A model generated the notes under the pieces. That model was not told the DNA's origin. It did no database searches and saw nothing but the letters and a program-made list of their open reading frames with translations. Shown here in pieces: positions 8,633 to 18,112 of a stretch of 54,627 nt of DNA. This DNA comes from Deltaproteobacteria bacterium (GTDB lineage Bacteria; Desulfobacterota; Binatia; UBA9968). The position numbers were made by a program, and so were the translations under genes. How positions within the stretch are numbered: position 1 is the first letter of the stretch; each line of letters opens with the position of its first letter. The DNA is taken from positions 1-54,627 of the forward strand of contig JACQUW010000182.1 of assembly GCA_016210115.1 (NCBI GenBank), given 5' to 3'.

Positions 8633-10450
8633 TTATCCTGACACGAACGGCCTGATAACCCTTCTATAAAACCGATAGACCAATGTTCCCCGGACTGCAT
8701 CAGCGAAGGCTTGAAGACGGTTGCTGTGCTCTTGGAGGTGATTCAGCTCCTGCTGTGTAGTTTGCAACTCGTCCTTAAGGTGCGCGATGAGGCTCGTAGT
8801 ATCACGGACATTAATCGGGGTGTCCACAGCACCTGAGATATCTACCTCTTCTTCCAATGGATTTACCCACATCTGGAAGTTCGTCTCTTGCCGAATTACA
8901 GAATCAATGGTCGCGCTGGAATCATGGGAAGGAAATAATGTTGATAACACCCATAGGATGTGATCGCGCACAGTCTTCGCCTTTGGGTTAAGCCCTGTTG
9001 CCCATGGCGCATGATCCAGGAACCAGAACAGCAAGCCCCTGGTACATAATTCTTCCAAGCCAAAGGAATTCCGGTTTTCAAATTCTAGATCAAAAGCCTC
9101 TAACGTTCGATTCTTTAATCGAATCAGGTTTCGAGGAATGCAGTCCCACGCATTAGGCGCGAGCGTGCTTTCGGTGGAACGCCCAAAGTGTTTTTCAACA
9201 TAAGCCATCCATTCATTTAACGTTTGGAGAAAATCGTTGCCTCTACCTGATATAGCATAGCGAAGCAACTCCATTTCGACGCTGGAACCATCCAGGAAAG
9301 GTTGCGGCGGTGGCGCATTGAGTTTGAAACGTAAACCAGAAGGAGTTGCCACCGTGCCTGAGGTGCTAGGATATTGTTTTTTAACCTGAAGCCTGTTGTT
9401 TGTTTTTTCTAGTGTCGTTGTCGAACACAACGCTTTATTCTTTGTCAGGCGTTCTGACCAAACCAGCCATGGCGATTGAAGACTCGCAGACTCTCGTCTA
9501 CTGGCAATTACGAGGAAGGAATTGCTTAACTCTCCTAAAAGCCCTGCTTTATTAACCTCACAAGTGACCAAGGCCGCATTGCCGTTCTTATATCTTTCAG
9601 GCACGAGGTAGTCCTCAAACGGGTACCTTGATGCCCAAAAGGCTATTGACTCGTTGCAAAGAGATACTGCCTCGTCTGTCAATATGACTCTTGCGAGTTT
9701 ATAATCTGGAAAAGGATACATAACACGGAACGTGGTGAAGCCCGCACTCTGTAGTTTGCGGCAAAGCGCCACCTTGGAAAATGTCCTTGCTTTGTCGAAG
9801 GCAGGGTAGCCATGGAGACTTTCCATGGGAATTCCACAATGATCTTCTCCACACCCAAGGAAATATTTCAGGCCGAGTTGGTTCTCAATGGCCAGAAGCA
9901 TTTTCCCATCTTCCTTGAGTGCTTTTGCAGCAATTTGGAGACATTGCTGAAAAGGATTCTCACCTCGGACAAAGCCCCTGCTCCATTCTAAGACCCCGAT
10001 TAAAACAACCAGATCATACGTCGGTTCAGGGTTAACCCGATTGATATCGACTGAGAAAACCCGGACATGAGGTAAGTCCCGGCACCGACTAGCGCAAATG
10101 CCGGCACGATCGAGAGATCCCTCGACGGCATCGACCAGAGCAAATCTTTCGCCCAAAGCACGAGTAACAGCCCCAGACCCCGCTCCTAGTTCCAAAACCT
10201 GCAAATTTGAGGAGAATGGCAGGCAACGGATAATTGACCCACGGTGGATGGAGAGATGATATCGTTCCACCCACGTTCTGGCCTTTTCATGAAGCTCCCA
10301 TGAAGTCGACGATATGTCTTGGGCTGAGCTGACCATTTCAAGAATTCGCTCTTCCGCTATCTGACCATCGGAGTATGCAAATCCGTTGCTCCCTCGATCT
10401 ACAAAAAGATTCTCTTGTATTTGGCGAAAAGAAAGACCGAAGGTCTTCAT
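8633..10450 (-). CDS. SAM methyltransferase with long C-terminal extension and coiled coil
   Basis: The 605-residue protein has an N-terminal class I methyltransferase domain: VLELGAGSGAVTRALG near residue 85, VDAVEGS, and YDLVVLIGVLEW near residue 145. A stretch of about 300 residues without a fold I recognise follows. It ends in a coiled-coil-like helix rich in Glu, Gln and Leu (about residues 545-575) and a basic tail resembling those of many O-antigen glycosyltransferases and methyltransferases. The coiled coil may anchor or measure chain length as in WbdD-like capping proteins, which also pair a methyltransferase with a coiled coil, but I see no kinase domain to make it a true WbdD. It lies just downstream of the Wzm/Wzt genes. 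Confidence 0.75.
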   Translation of the reverse strand: MKTFGLSFRQIQENLFVDRGSNGFAYSDGQIAEERILEMVSSAQDISSTSWELHEKARTWVERYHLSIHRGSIIRCLPFSSNLQVLELGAGSGAVTRALGERFALVDAVEGSLDRAGICASRCRDLPHVRVFSVDINRVNPEPTYDLVVLIGVLEWSRGFVRGENPFQQCLQIAAKALKEDGKMLLAIENQLGLKYFLGCGEDHCGIPMESLHGYPAFDKARTFSKVALCRKLQSAGFTTFRVMYPFPDYKLARVILTDEAVSLCNESIAFWASRYPFEDYLVPERYKNGNAALVTCEVNKAGLLGELSNSFLVIASRRESASLQSPWLVWSERLTKNKALCSTTTLEKTNNRLQVKKQYPSTSGTVATPSGLRFKLNAPPPQPFLDGSSVEMELLRYAISGRGNDFLQTLNEWMAYVEKHFGRSTESTLAPNAWDCIPRNLIRLKNRTLEAFDLEFENRNSFGLEELCTRGLLFWFLDHAPWATGLNPKAKTVRDHILWVLSTLFPSHDSSATIDSVIRQETNFQMWVNPLEEEVDISGAVDTPINVRDTTSLIAHLKDELQTTQQELNHLQEHSNRLQAFADAVRGTLVYRFYRRVIRPFVSG

Positions 10451-10573
10451 TGGCTAGTTTTCTAATAGGCTAACCGCAGCTCACAGTTATTCCGGAAAGT
10501 CGTTCCACGACAATGCCAGTACTCTAAAAGCCGGCGTAAAGATCAACCAGTTTCCCCGCCCTTACGCACTTGA

Positions 10574-11890
10574 TTAGTTCCCTTGAATCCACTCGATCAC
10601 TGACTCAACATCAAACAAACCGACACGAGGCTCGTTGCTCACCACCTGGAAGGGCATGTAGTCATATCGTCGATCATAAACTACGTACTCTCCTTCCTCA
10701 TAGGAGGCAGAGCCAATACAAAGCAAGTAATCGCCTGGATTGAGCCGAATAGGTTGCCTGAATGTTACTACGATGACATCGTCCTTTCCCATCCGGCCCA
10801 TATCAATATTTTGGAAGAGCGTATTTGTTCCACAGAGAATTGTCCCTTTAGGATCTTTAATTGTGTACGCCACGATGGCAGCTGGCATGTCCTCGTGATG
10901 CCGTACCTTAACTTTTATGAGATACTTCTGATTCCGCTGTAGGATCTGCACCGGTTTATGTTCAAGCGTAAAAATTCCGGCTTCTAGAATTTCAGCCTTT
11001 TTTGTCCCATACCGGTCTTCATTAGGATTAACGCGAAATAGCCCACGCCACTCTATTTCTTTAGAGGGCGGTGGTTGAGTTGAAGAATTGTTTCCATCGA
11101 GTCCTGTTTCCGCATCCAGCCCCCGTCTCAGAACAATGAGCCTGTTATATTCATCGACCGCCGTTTTAGGTGCGCCTTCAACGATCAGTAGCCCCTTATC
11201 GAGCAGCAGGGCATGGCTGCAATGAGTCGTGATCAGATCTAAGCTGTGGGTTACAAAGATAATCGTTATCCCTTGTTCCTTAAATTCTCGGAGCTTCGAA
11301 TAGCACTTGGCTTGGAAGAGTACGTCCCCCACCGCCAGCGCCTCATCAATCGATAAAATATCTGGTTCCGTGTGTACAGCGACGGCAAACCCTAACCGCA
11401 CGTACATCCCTGACGAGTAGTTTTTTACGGGAGCGTCGATGAAGTCCCACAACTCTGCGAAGTCTACAATATCGTCAAATTTCTTATCGATTTCCCCTTT
11501 GCTTAGCCCAAGGACAGCCCCGCTTAAATAGATATTCTCTCGACCGCTCAGCGTGGGATGAAACCCCGCGCCTATTTCAAGCAATCCGCCGACGCGGCCA
11601 CGGATTTTGATTGCGCCTTTGTCGGGAAGAATCAGCCCGTTAAGCATCTTCAATAATGTACTTTTGCCCGCGCCATTGAGCCCGATGATTCCAAGACACT
11701 CACCACGTCTGACCTCAAAGGAAATGTCATTCAAAGCCCAGAACTCGTCGCGACGTAATCCGTTTGAGCCACGACGGATCCCAACAACGTCTCGGGCCAC
11801 ATCTTCTAAACCATATACGAGGGAGCGCTTCAGCGAGCGGCAGAATTTTTTGCTGACTCCCTCGACTTTGATAACTACGTCGTTGGCCAT
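10574..11890 (-). CDS. wzt: O-antigen ABC exporter, ATP-binding subunit with Wzt C-terminal domain
   Basis: The chosen start at 11890 (MANDVVIKVEGVSKKF) leaves 17 bases after the permease stop and begins right at the ABC fold; the frame is open to 11956 inside the permease gene. The 438-residue protein has Walker A GLNGAGKST, the signature YSSGMYVRLGFA and Walker B DILSIDEALAVGD. The first 40 residues include the RSLVYGLEDVARD insertion typical of Wzt/TagH ATPases. From about residue 270 a beta-rich Wzt_C domain follows, ending with GDYLLCIGSASY and a family-like FDVESVIEW. In E. coli O8/O9a this domain recognises the terminal cap of the polymer. With the permease it would export undecaprenyl-linked polysaccharide across the inner membrane. 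Confidence 0.9.
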   Translation of the reverse strand: MANDVVIKVEGVSKKFCRSLKRSLVYGLEDVARDVVGIRRGSNGLRRDEFWALNDISFEVRRGECLGIIGLNGAGKSTLLKMLNGLILPDKGAIKIRGRVGGLLEIGAGFHPTLSGRENIYLSGAVLGLSKGEIDKKFDDIVDFAELWDFIDAPVKNYSSGMYVRLGFAVAVHTEPDILSIDEALAVGDVLFQAKCYSKLREFKEQGITIIFVTHSLDLITTHCSHALLLDKGLLIVEGAPKTAVDEYNRLIVLRRGLDAETGLDGNNSSTQPPPSKEIEWRGLFRVNPNEDRYGTKKAEILEAGIFTLEHKPVQILQRNQKYLIKVKVRHHEDMPAAIVAYTIKDPKGTILCGTNTLFQNIDMGRMGKDDVIVVTFRQPIRLNPGDYLLCIGSASYEEGEYVVYDRRYDYMPFQVVSNEPRVGLFDVESVIEWIQGN

Positions 11891-11907
11891 AACCCGGCAG
11901 CTACGCT

Positions 11908-12786
11908 TTAAGCATATTCCGCAACGCGCGGAATCGTCAGGTGAAAAAACCGCCAACCGGTGAGGAACACCAGTAAGGAAAACAACCCGGATAGAATAAA
12001 GGTGTCCGGTCTCGTGAGGAGTCCGTGAGCGATAAGGTCCTGGGTAGCGGTGAGCAAAGGGCTAAGGGGATTCAAGATGTTGATTAGTAAAAATGGCCAG
12101 CGCACGGGCGGCGGGTAAAGAACCGGCGTGAGAAACATGCCAATGCTTAGAACCATACCTAATGCATTCGCAGTATCCCGTATAACCAGATTGGCGACCG
12201 AGAGGATAAACCCCATGCCGAGAGCTAAGAGTACGACCAACAATAATACCAATGGCACCAACACTACACCCCATGACGGTACCACACCATACCAGACGAA
12301 GACGCCAATCACCGGCACAAGCCGTATGGCGAAATCAAAAACCGGGTGACCCAGGGAAGCTATGACTAACGCTTCTCTTGTAAAACTGAATTTGGTCACA
12401 AGAGAGCCTCCGGCGGCGAGGCTATTGGTGCAGGCAGAGAGGCACCCGGCAAAGAGCTGCCATACGCTGATCCCCCAGAGCGCATACGCCATGTAGGGTA
12501 TGGCCGTTTCGCCAATCGGCAGAACCCGCGAGGCATTGAGAAAAGCAAAAACGCCAACCGTCACGATTTGAGGCATGATGGCCCACGCGTAGCCCAGTGC
12601 CGACTGTCTGTAACGCACGGAAATATCACGGAGGATTAATAGCCAGATAAGGCCGCGACTTTGAAACGTGTTTCTGATCATGGTAGCCCAGCCACGTAAA
12701 CCCTGCCGTTGCGAGCCACCTGGGGTATACACTATCTCAACTTGATTCGGAGATTCCGATGCTTTGGAGTTATCAAGCCAATTCAT
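11908..12786 (-). CDS. wzm: O-antigen ABC-2 type exporter permease
   Basis: A 292-residue ABC-2 membrane protein. The cytoplasmic N-terminus leads into the conserved LILRDISVRYRQSALGYAWAIMPQ amphipathic region, followed by about six membrane segments (for example IVTVGVFAFLNA, LVLLLVVLLALGMGFIL, ALGMVLSIGMFLTPVLYPP). The LNPLSPLLTATQDLI segment near the C-terminus is typical of Wzm/TagG proteins. It is the first gene of the minus-strand run that continues with the Wzt ATPase and the glycan-modifying enzymes, so the 366-base gap upstream (12787-13152) probably holds the promoter. Confidence 0.9.
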   Translation of the reverse strand: MNWLDNSKASESPNQVEIVYTPGGSQRQGLRGWATMIRNTFQSRGLIWLLILRDISVRYRQSALGYAWAIMPQIVTVGVFAFLNASRVLPIGETAIPYMAYALWGISVWQLFAGCLSACTNSLAAGGSLVTKFSFTREALVIASLGHPVFDFAIRLVPVIGVFVWYGVVPSWGVVLVPLVLLLVVLLALGMGFILSVANLVIRDTANALGMVLSIGMFLTPVLYPPPVRWPFLLINILNPLSPLLTATQDLIAHGLLTRPDTFILSGLFSLLVFLTGWRFFHLTIPRVAEYA

Positions 12787-13152
12787 GGAGCAAGAATCTT
12801 ATAACAGACCTTGAGATCGTGCCAGGTGAGGAAGAAAAGAATTTCCCGGTAGTTCCATCGCGTCAGTAATTTGACAGAAAAGGGTCGGTTTGACGGTCTT
12901 ATGACCCTCACCGGGCCCTCCAAATTGCTCAATTCCAAGGGATGCCCGCCTCAATCATCCTGGACAATCCTGGCGCAGGATGACGTTTTTTGGTACCGCT
13001 GTCCGATTTTTACCTTAATTTCCGCTAGACAATCAAACTGGCACCTAAAGGCAAAGCAATTGTCAGACCATCACATCGCTTAAGAAAGACCTGTCGCCTG
13101 TCCAAATTGAGCGACCTCGCCGTCACGAGTTTGTCAAAAAAAATGGCATAGT
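12787..13152. other. intergenic gap upstream of wzm, no gene seen
   Basis: This 366-base stretch separates the exporter operon on the minus strand from the toxin-antitoxin region. I found no convincing ORF or RNA gene. It presumably carries the promoter of the exporter run. Confidence 0.5.
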
Positions 13153-13285
13153 ATGATGAAAATCCTAGTCCTCACCAAGCGCCAGTATATGGCGAAAGAG
13201 TGCTCGACGACGGCTTCGGGCGATTCCGCGAATTGCCGCTGGAGCAGAGTCGGTTACGTGTTGACGGAGGTCTGCCCGAGCGGTG
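13153..13285 (+). pseudogene. frameshifted N-terminal remnant of a GT4 glycosyltransferase
   Basis: The reading frame opens MKILVLTKRQYMAKE, nearly identical to the start of the intact GT4 gene at 24688 (MRILVLTKRQYMAKD). One base is then lost and the match continues in the next frame as LDDGFGRFRELPLE. A second shift brings back GTC TGC, matching the VCLSY region of the intact gene. After about 130 bases the similarity ends. This is clearly a decayed copy of the first 45 or so codons of a paralogue of the 24.7-kb gene. At the DNA level third positions differ, so the duplication is not recent or came from a related but distinct gene. Confidence 0.85.
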
Positions 13286-13299
13286 GGCAAAGCTAAGAA

Positions 13300-13530
13300 T
13301 CAGCATTGAGCCAAGAGAGCAAAATACTGCTCTCGGCTCATGTTCGCGGTCCTCATGTTGGCCTTTATAATGTCAAGGCCGACCGAGTCGTATTTGGGGA
13401 TGATGATGGGACGGGAAACCCCGGACTTGAAGAGGGCGATGTGGTCGCCCTCTTCCCTCTGAAAAACAAAACCAGCTTTTTCAAATACACACTTAAGTTT
13501 TTTCCAATGGATGGGTGCTAAGCGTGGCAC
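13300..13530 (-). CDS. hicA: HicA-family mRNA interferase toxin
   Basis: A 76-residue YcfA/HicA protein with the dsRBD-like fold: WKKLKCVFEKAGFVFQREEGDHIALFK, where the His of GDH near residue 30 is the catalytic position, followed by RPIIIPKYDSVGLDIIKANMRTANMSREQYFALL. HicA toxins cleave mRNA when not neutralised by HicB. The gene overlaps the end of the hicB-like gene by 13 bases and is the downstream member. Its length and motifs look intact, unlike most toxins in the neighbouring 2.5 kb. Confidence 0.88.
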   Translation of the reverse strand: MPRLAPIHWKKLKCVFEKAGFVFQREEGDHIALFKSGVSRPIIIPKYDSVGLDIIKANMRTANMSREQYFALLAQC

Positions 13531-13844
13531 AAGGCGGGGTCAACTTTCTGCGGTGCCTTAAATGGGAGTGGAACCTGCACGCTCCTATACTTTTTCGGGA
13601 AGGGTTGAACTTTGACCACCCGCTTTTCTATGGGCTTGAACCCGCAGTTTTTCAATACTTCATCCAATGTTCCTCGGTCAAAGCAAGAGATGAAAAAGAG
13701 CTTCAACGCCTCCTTCAGATTGCGCAAAGCTTTTCCTTCCGTCTCTCCTTGGGAATAGACGTCAAGGATCGGACAACAGGAAATGTAAAACCTGCCCTTC
13801 TTTTTTACTGTGGCCGGCAGCTTAACCACAAATGTAACCTGCAT
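13518..13844 (-). CDS. hicB: HicB-family antitoxin
   Basis: A 108-residue protein whose N-terminal half shows the HicB partial RNase-H-like fold: TFVVKLPATVKKKGRFYISCCPILDVYSQGETEGKALRNLKEALKLFF. The C-terminal tail is longer than the minimum fold and basic, without an obvious helix-turn-helix. It precedes and overlaps hicA, so the pair is transcribed antitoxin first, which favours autoregulation. The promoter should lie just right of 13844. Confidence 0.8.
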   Translation of the reverse strand: MQVTFVVKLPATVKKKGRFYISCCPILDVYSQGETEGKALRNLKEALKLFFISCFDRGTLDEVLKNCGFKPIEKRVVKVQPFPKKYRSVQVPLPFKAPQKVDPALCHA

Positions 13845-13869
13845 CGTAACTGCTATCTACAATTCCCTT

Positions 13870-14061
13870 ATGCGCTTGTCAATGTATCCCCGATATACGG
13901 GCCTTTCAGTTTCCAGTAGTGGCTCACAATACCCCCGGGATGAGGTCGATGCTTATCTCCAAGAGCAGCAGGCGGCAGATACCCTTCGGGAGGAACTCAA
14001 AACCAGTCACGGCGATTTTATTGCCGACCTCCGTCGCCGTCTGCTTGCCCATGGCGAATGA
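13870..14061 (+). CDS. unrecognised small ORF or gene remnant
   Basis: The frame from the ATG at 13870 encodes 63 residues. The last 40 look like real coding sequence (EVDAYLQEQQAADTLREEL, then DFIADLRRRLLAHGE), mostly helical and charged, with third positions biased to G and C. The first 20 residues look random. I do not recognise a family. It ends just before the truncated BrnT reading frame and may be the tail of a gene whose start was lost in the same rearrangements. Confidence 0.35.
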   Translation: MRLSMYPRYTGLSVSSSGSQYPRDEVDAYLQEQQAADTLREELKTSHGDFIADLRRRLLAHGE

Positions 14062-14096
14062 TCTCGCCGATGACGCTTCCGGGGGTTGCCTCTTGA

Positions 14097-14309
14097 GCAA
14101 TTGACGAAGCGGTTACTGTGTTTTACGATGCCTTATCCGCCACTTTCGACGACGCTGAGCACTCTGTTGGCGAACGAAGGTTCATTACAATTGGCTATTC
14201 CTCACGCCGACGCCTCCTAGTTGTTTCACACACCAAGCGGGGAAATGCCACTCGAATTATCAGCGCGCGGCGGGCCACCGCGGGCGAAAGGAAACGCCAT
14301 GAAACGTAA
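14097..14309 (+). pseudogene. BrnT-family toxin, N-terminus lost
   Basis: The frame AIDEAVTVFYDALSATFDDAEHS, then RRFITIGYSSRRRLLVVSHTKRG and RIISARRATAGERKRHE matches the middle and end of BrnT, an RNase toxin of about 90 residues. The usual beginning, with the FEWDPxKAxxNxxKHGV motif that carries catalytic residues, is missing: an in-frame TGA at 14094 cuts it off and nothing resembling it lies upstream. A GTG at 14118 could start a shorter product, but it would lack the N-terminal part of the RNase fold. It overlaps the following brnA-like gene by 11 bases, as in intact modules. Confidence 0.8.
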
Positions 14310-14556
14310 AACTGTTAATGACGAGCTGCGGTCTGAGTACCATTTTGATTACTCGAAAGCCATTCGCGGAAAATACTACCGCCGCCTGTTGAAGGAACGT
14401 GCGAACGTTGTCGTGCTCGAACCGGATGTTGCTGAAGCGTTTCAGGACTCAGCAGCGGTGAACGATGCCCTGCGTTCGTTGCTTGAGGTTACACGTTCGA
14501 CGCAGCGTCTAACTGCGCGCTCAAGACGGCCAGTGCGAAAGCGCGCCACCGCTTAG
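14299..14556 (+). CDS. BrnA-like antitoxin
   Basis: An 85-residue protein starting at the ATG at 14299. It reads MKRKTVNDELRSEYHFDYSKAIRGKYYRRLL, then VVVLEPDVAEAFQDSAAVNDALRSLLEV, a pattern common in small ribbon-helix-helix-type antitoxins found behind BrnT. The gene appears complete although its toxin partner is broken. Antitoxins of this type bind their own promoter; here the promoter would have to lie upstream of the toxin remnant. Confidence 0.75.
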   Translation: MKRKTVNDELRSEYHFDYSKAIRGKYYRRLLKERANVVVLEPDVAEAFQDSAAVNDALRSLLEVTRSTQRLTARSRRPVRKRATA

Positions 14557-14570
14557 CGTGGCCATCATCA

Positions 14571-14758
14571 CACGCCAGGCACCGTTGCGGATGGTTTGCA
14601 CGTCGCCATCGCGGTGGTGAACGGGCTGGATGATTTGCTGACGTGGAATTGCGCTCACATCGCGAATGCTGCAATGCGGCACAGGATTGAGGGTCTCCCG
14701 TGCCAGCGGCTATGAACCACCTGTGCTCTGCACGTCTGAAGAACTGATGGAGGTGTAG
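14571..14758 (+). pseudogene. PIN-domain toxin, C-terminal fragment with frameshift
   Basis: The frame reads VADGLHVAIAVVNGLDDLLTWNCAHIANAAMRHRIEG, the C-terminal half of a PIN ribonuclease with the conserved ADALH and LLTWNCxHIAN motifs. Around 14700 the frame shifts by one, and the next frame continues ASGYEPPVLCTSEELMEV to a stop at 14758, the usual end of this family. The N-terminal half with the first catalytic Asp is gone; the preceding bases belong to the BrnA region. It is therefore a double-damaged remnant directly ahead of an intact partner gene. Confidence 0.82.
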
Positions 14759-14764
14759 ACTGTT

Positions 14765-14968
14765 ATGTGGCAAGACCCGGTTGTCGAAGAGGTGCGTGCG
14801 ATTCGTGATGCTTACGCCATGGAGTTTAACTACGACTTGGAAGCAATCTGCCGCGACCTGAAAGAGCAAGAAGCCAAGAGTGGGTGGGAGGTCGTCTCGC
14901 TTCCGCCCAGGCGCATCGCGCCCTTGGCGGAGAAGGCCGCTCCAACGCCTGACCAAAGAGCGCTTTAA
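14765..14968 (+). CDS. small partner protein of a PIN toxin, probable antitoxin
   Basis: A 67-residue acidic protein, MWQDPVVEEVRAIRDAYAMEFNYDLEAICRDLKEQE and so on, of a kind that regularly lies beside PIN toxins with a TWNCxHIAN ending. GGAGGTG about nine bases upstream, inside the last codons of the PIN remnant, is a good ribosome site and shows the original translational coupling. The gene looks complete. Its biochemical role has not been established to my knowledge; antitoxin is inferred from the pairing. Confidence 0.65.
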   Translation: MWQDPVVEEVRAIRDAYAMEFNYDLEAICRDLKEQEAKSGWEVVSLPPRRIAPLAEKAAPTPDQRAL

Positions 14969-15073
14969 CCCCTTAGAAAATTAGAAGAGCCGGCCGCAAC
15001 CGATTCAGTCCCTAAGCGCGGCATGCGCATTCTTGTCCTAACCGGCGCCATGCACGGCGAGGAAAAACAATCT

Positions 15074-15304
15074 ATGAAAAAGAAAATAAAATATACTGAT
15101 GAGCCTCTAGGTCGTGTCCGGGTTATAAGAGATTTCCTGCCACCTCCAGAGGAGCTGGCTTTTAAACAAGAAAACGTCAAGGTAACGATGTCTCTGAGCA
15201 AATCCAGCGTGGAGTTTTTCAAGCGAGAAGCCAAGAAACACCATACTCATTACCAGAAAATGATTCGCAGATTGCTGGACCTCTACGCGACTCAACACGA
15301 CTGA
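15074..15304 (+). CDS. CopG/BrnA-like ribbon-helix-helix antitoxin, orphan
   Basis: I place the start at 15074 (GAGGA ten bases upstream), giving 76 residues; the frame is open from 15023. The sequence has a beta-strand VKVTMSLSKSSVEFFKREAKKHHTHYQKMIRRLLDLYATQH, the CopG-type ribbon-helix-helix ending of antitoxins that follow BrnT-like toxins. No toxin frame is visible between it and the preceding gene, so it appears to be an orphan antitoxin. Such orphans can still act as repressors. Confidence 0.7.
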   Translation: MKKKIKYTDEPLGRVRVIRDFLPPPEELAFKQENVKVTMSLSKSSVEFFKREAKKHHTHYQKMIRRLLDLYATQHD

Positions 15305-15333
15305 GACGCCTTGATTTAGCGACGCTCCGACGA

Positions 15334-15354
15334 GAGATTGTCGACTATCATTAA
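15334..15354 (+). pseudogene. last codons of a HigB toxin
   Basis: The seven codons EIVDYH plus stop are the conserved end of HigB/RelE-type toxins that precede HigA genes. They stand 15 bases before the higA start, the usual spacing. Upstream, the frame does not resemble HigB. The match is short, so the call depends on its exact position ahead of an intact higA. Confidence 0.5.
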
Positions 15355-15369
15355 GACAGAGGTATTGTC

Positions 15370-15669
15370 ATGGCACGAAAGCTTTTGGAACCGATCCCGC
15401 CCGGGGAGATTCTCTACGAAGAGTTCATGAAACCTATGGGTATCAGCATCAACGCGCTGGCGCGCGACATCGACGTGCCGCCGAACCGGGTGAGCGAGAT
15501 CGTCAACGGCAAGCGGGCGATCACCGCCGACACGGCGCTCCGTCTGGGGAAATACTTCGGCGTCTTCCCGGAAACCTGGCTCGACCTGCAGTCGGATTAC
15601 AATCTCAGGCTTATGCGGTGGACCCTCTGGAAGCGCGTCGAGCCGAGGGTTCGGAGACACGTCGCCTGA
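15370..15669 (+). CDS. higA: HigA-family antitoxin (XRE helix-turn-helix)
   Basis: A 99-residue HigA/VapI antidote protein: IPPGEILYEEFMKPMGISINALARDIDVPPNRVSEIVNGKRAITADTALRLGKYFG, a complete XRE helix-turn-helix with the family-typical opening and the following FPETWLDLQSDYNLRLM. GAGG lies eight bases before the ATG. HigA normally neutralises HigB and represses the operon. Here only the tail codons of a higB seem to remain upstream, so this is an antitoxin without its toxin. Confidence 0.9.
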   Translation: MARKLLEPIPPGEILYEEFMKPMGISINALARDIDVPPNRVSEIVNGKRAITADTALRLGKYFGVFPETWLDLQSDYNLRLMRWTLWKRVEPRVRRHVA

Positions 15670-15763
15670 GGTCCAAGCCTCCGAGAGAGCCTCTGTCTGA
15701 CGCCTCTCTCCCCTTTTTGCCGCCGATCAGTCATGTTATCGTAAAACGCGAAAGGCAAGAAAG

Positions 15764-15943
15764 ATGAGAAACAGCAGCGCAGTCATGGTTGATCTGGATC
15801 AGCTGGAGCGAGTTGTCCGTAAAGTCGTGCGTCAAGAATTATCCCGCCTGGTAGCCAAGGGGAAAAGGAAGAGTGGGATTGAGGTAGGGTCTGCGATTTA
15901 TCAAGACCTGACATACAGCGCCGCAAGAAGCAACGACGGGTAA
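15764..15943 (+). CDS. small probable antitoxin, 59 residues
   Basis: This ORF has the pattern MVDLDQLERVVRKVVRQELSRLVAKGKRK near its start, an amphipathic helix common at the beginning of short antitoxins that pair with RelE-like toxins. A weak AAGAAAG lies upstream. It ends 28 bases before a truncated RelE-like frame. I cannot assign a named family; antitoxin is inferred from the pairing. Confidence 0.55.
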   Translation: MRNSSAVMVDLDQLERVVRKVVRQELSRLVAKGKRKSGIEVGSAIYQDLTYSAARSNDG

Positions 15944-15971
15944 AAATCCATCCCCGCTCCAAGGTCTTTCG

Positions 15972-16112
15972 GTGGCTGAGTACGCAGACTTTTACGAAGA
16001 GCGTTTTCGGCGTAATTTAGACGTTTATCCCCATATTCGAGAGCGCTTGCAGCGGAAGATCGACCAGATTGTTGGTTTTGGTCCTCACAGGCGCGCATAT
16101 CAAATGAAGTGA
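15972..16112 (+). pseudogene. N-terminal fragment of a RelE-like toxin
   Basis: A GTG-started frame of 46 codons reads VAEYADFYEERFRRNLDVYPHIRERLQRKIDQIV, then HRRAYQMK and stop. This resembles the first two helices of a RelE/ParE-type toxin (about 85-95 residues when complete). The catalytic beta-sheet with the Arg and His residues is absent and the frame stops just before the sat gene end. It is a toxin remnant after an intact antitoxin-like ORF. Confidence 0.6.
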
Positions 16113-16146
16113 TCGCCGCTCGCAAACAATTCATGGAACCGGCCTT

Positions 16147-17910
<1,764 letters not shown>

Positions 17911-18044
17911 TCAGGCAGGTCTTCCTGTCCGGAGCCCGCAAGTAATCTTGCTTTTTACCGTATTTTCTACCCGGGAATCAAACGAATTGGCAGCCCCTCA
18001 TGGTGCGCCGCGCCGGTAAAGCTGATCCCAGGAGCAAGAGGTCT

Positions 18045-18107
18045 CGGAAGCCCATCGCCACATAGACTCCAGACTGCGCGAAAGTGAAGGGCACATTCTC
18101 TAAAGAG
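18045..18107 (-). pseudogene. PKD-domain remnant, paralogue of the NHL/PKD gene
   Basis: On the minus strand, just after the stop of the phospholipase-C-like gene, the bases encode SLENVPFTFAQSGVYVAM. This matches SLPFTFVQSGVYVAT in the PKD domain of the protein encoded at 21811-24423, with DNA identity above 80 percent over about 45 bases. No ORF surrounds it. It is a relic of a second copy of that gene, or the scar of recombination between paralogues. Confidence 0.75.
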
Positions 18108-18112
18108 CTCAG

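Noticed and set aside
13039..13054. Possible sigma-54 promoter (TGGCAC) upstream of the toxin-antitoxin region
   Set aside because: The required TTGC at the proper spacing is absent; GGCA is found instead.
15023..15073. Frame starting MRILVLT, like the start of the GT4 gene at 24688, as a third decayed copy
   Set aside because: Only seven residues match, this is a common opening of many proteins, and the following codons do not continue the similarity. The antitoxin is better started at 15074.
13153..16112. The toxin-antitoxin region as an integron cassette array or insertion sequence
   Set aside because: I found no transposase, integrase, regular attC-like repeats or terminal inverted repeats; the genes differ in orientation and spacing.
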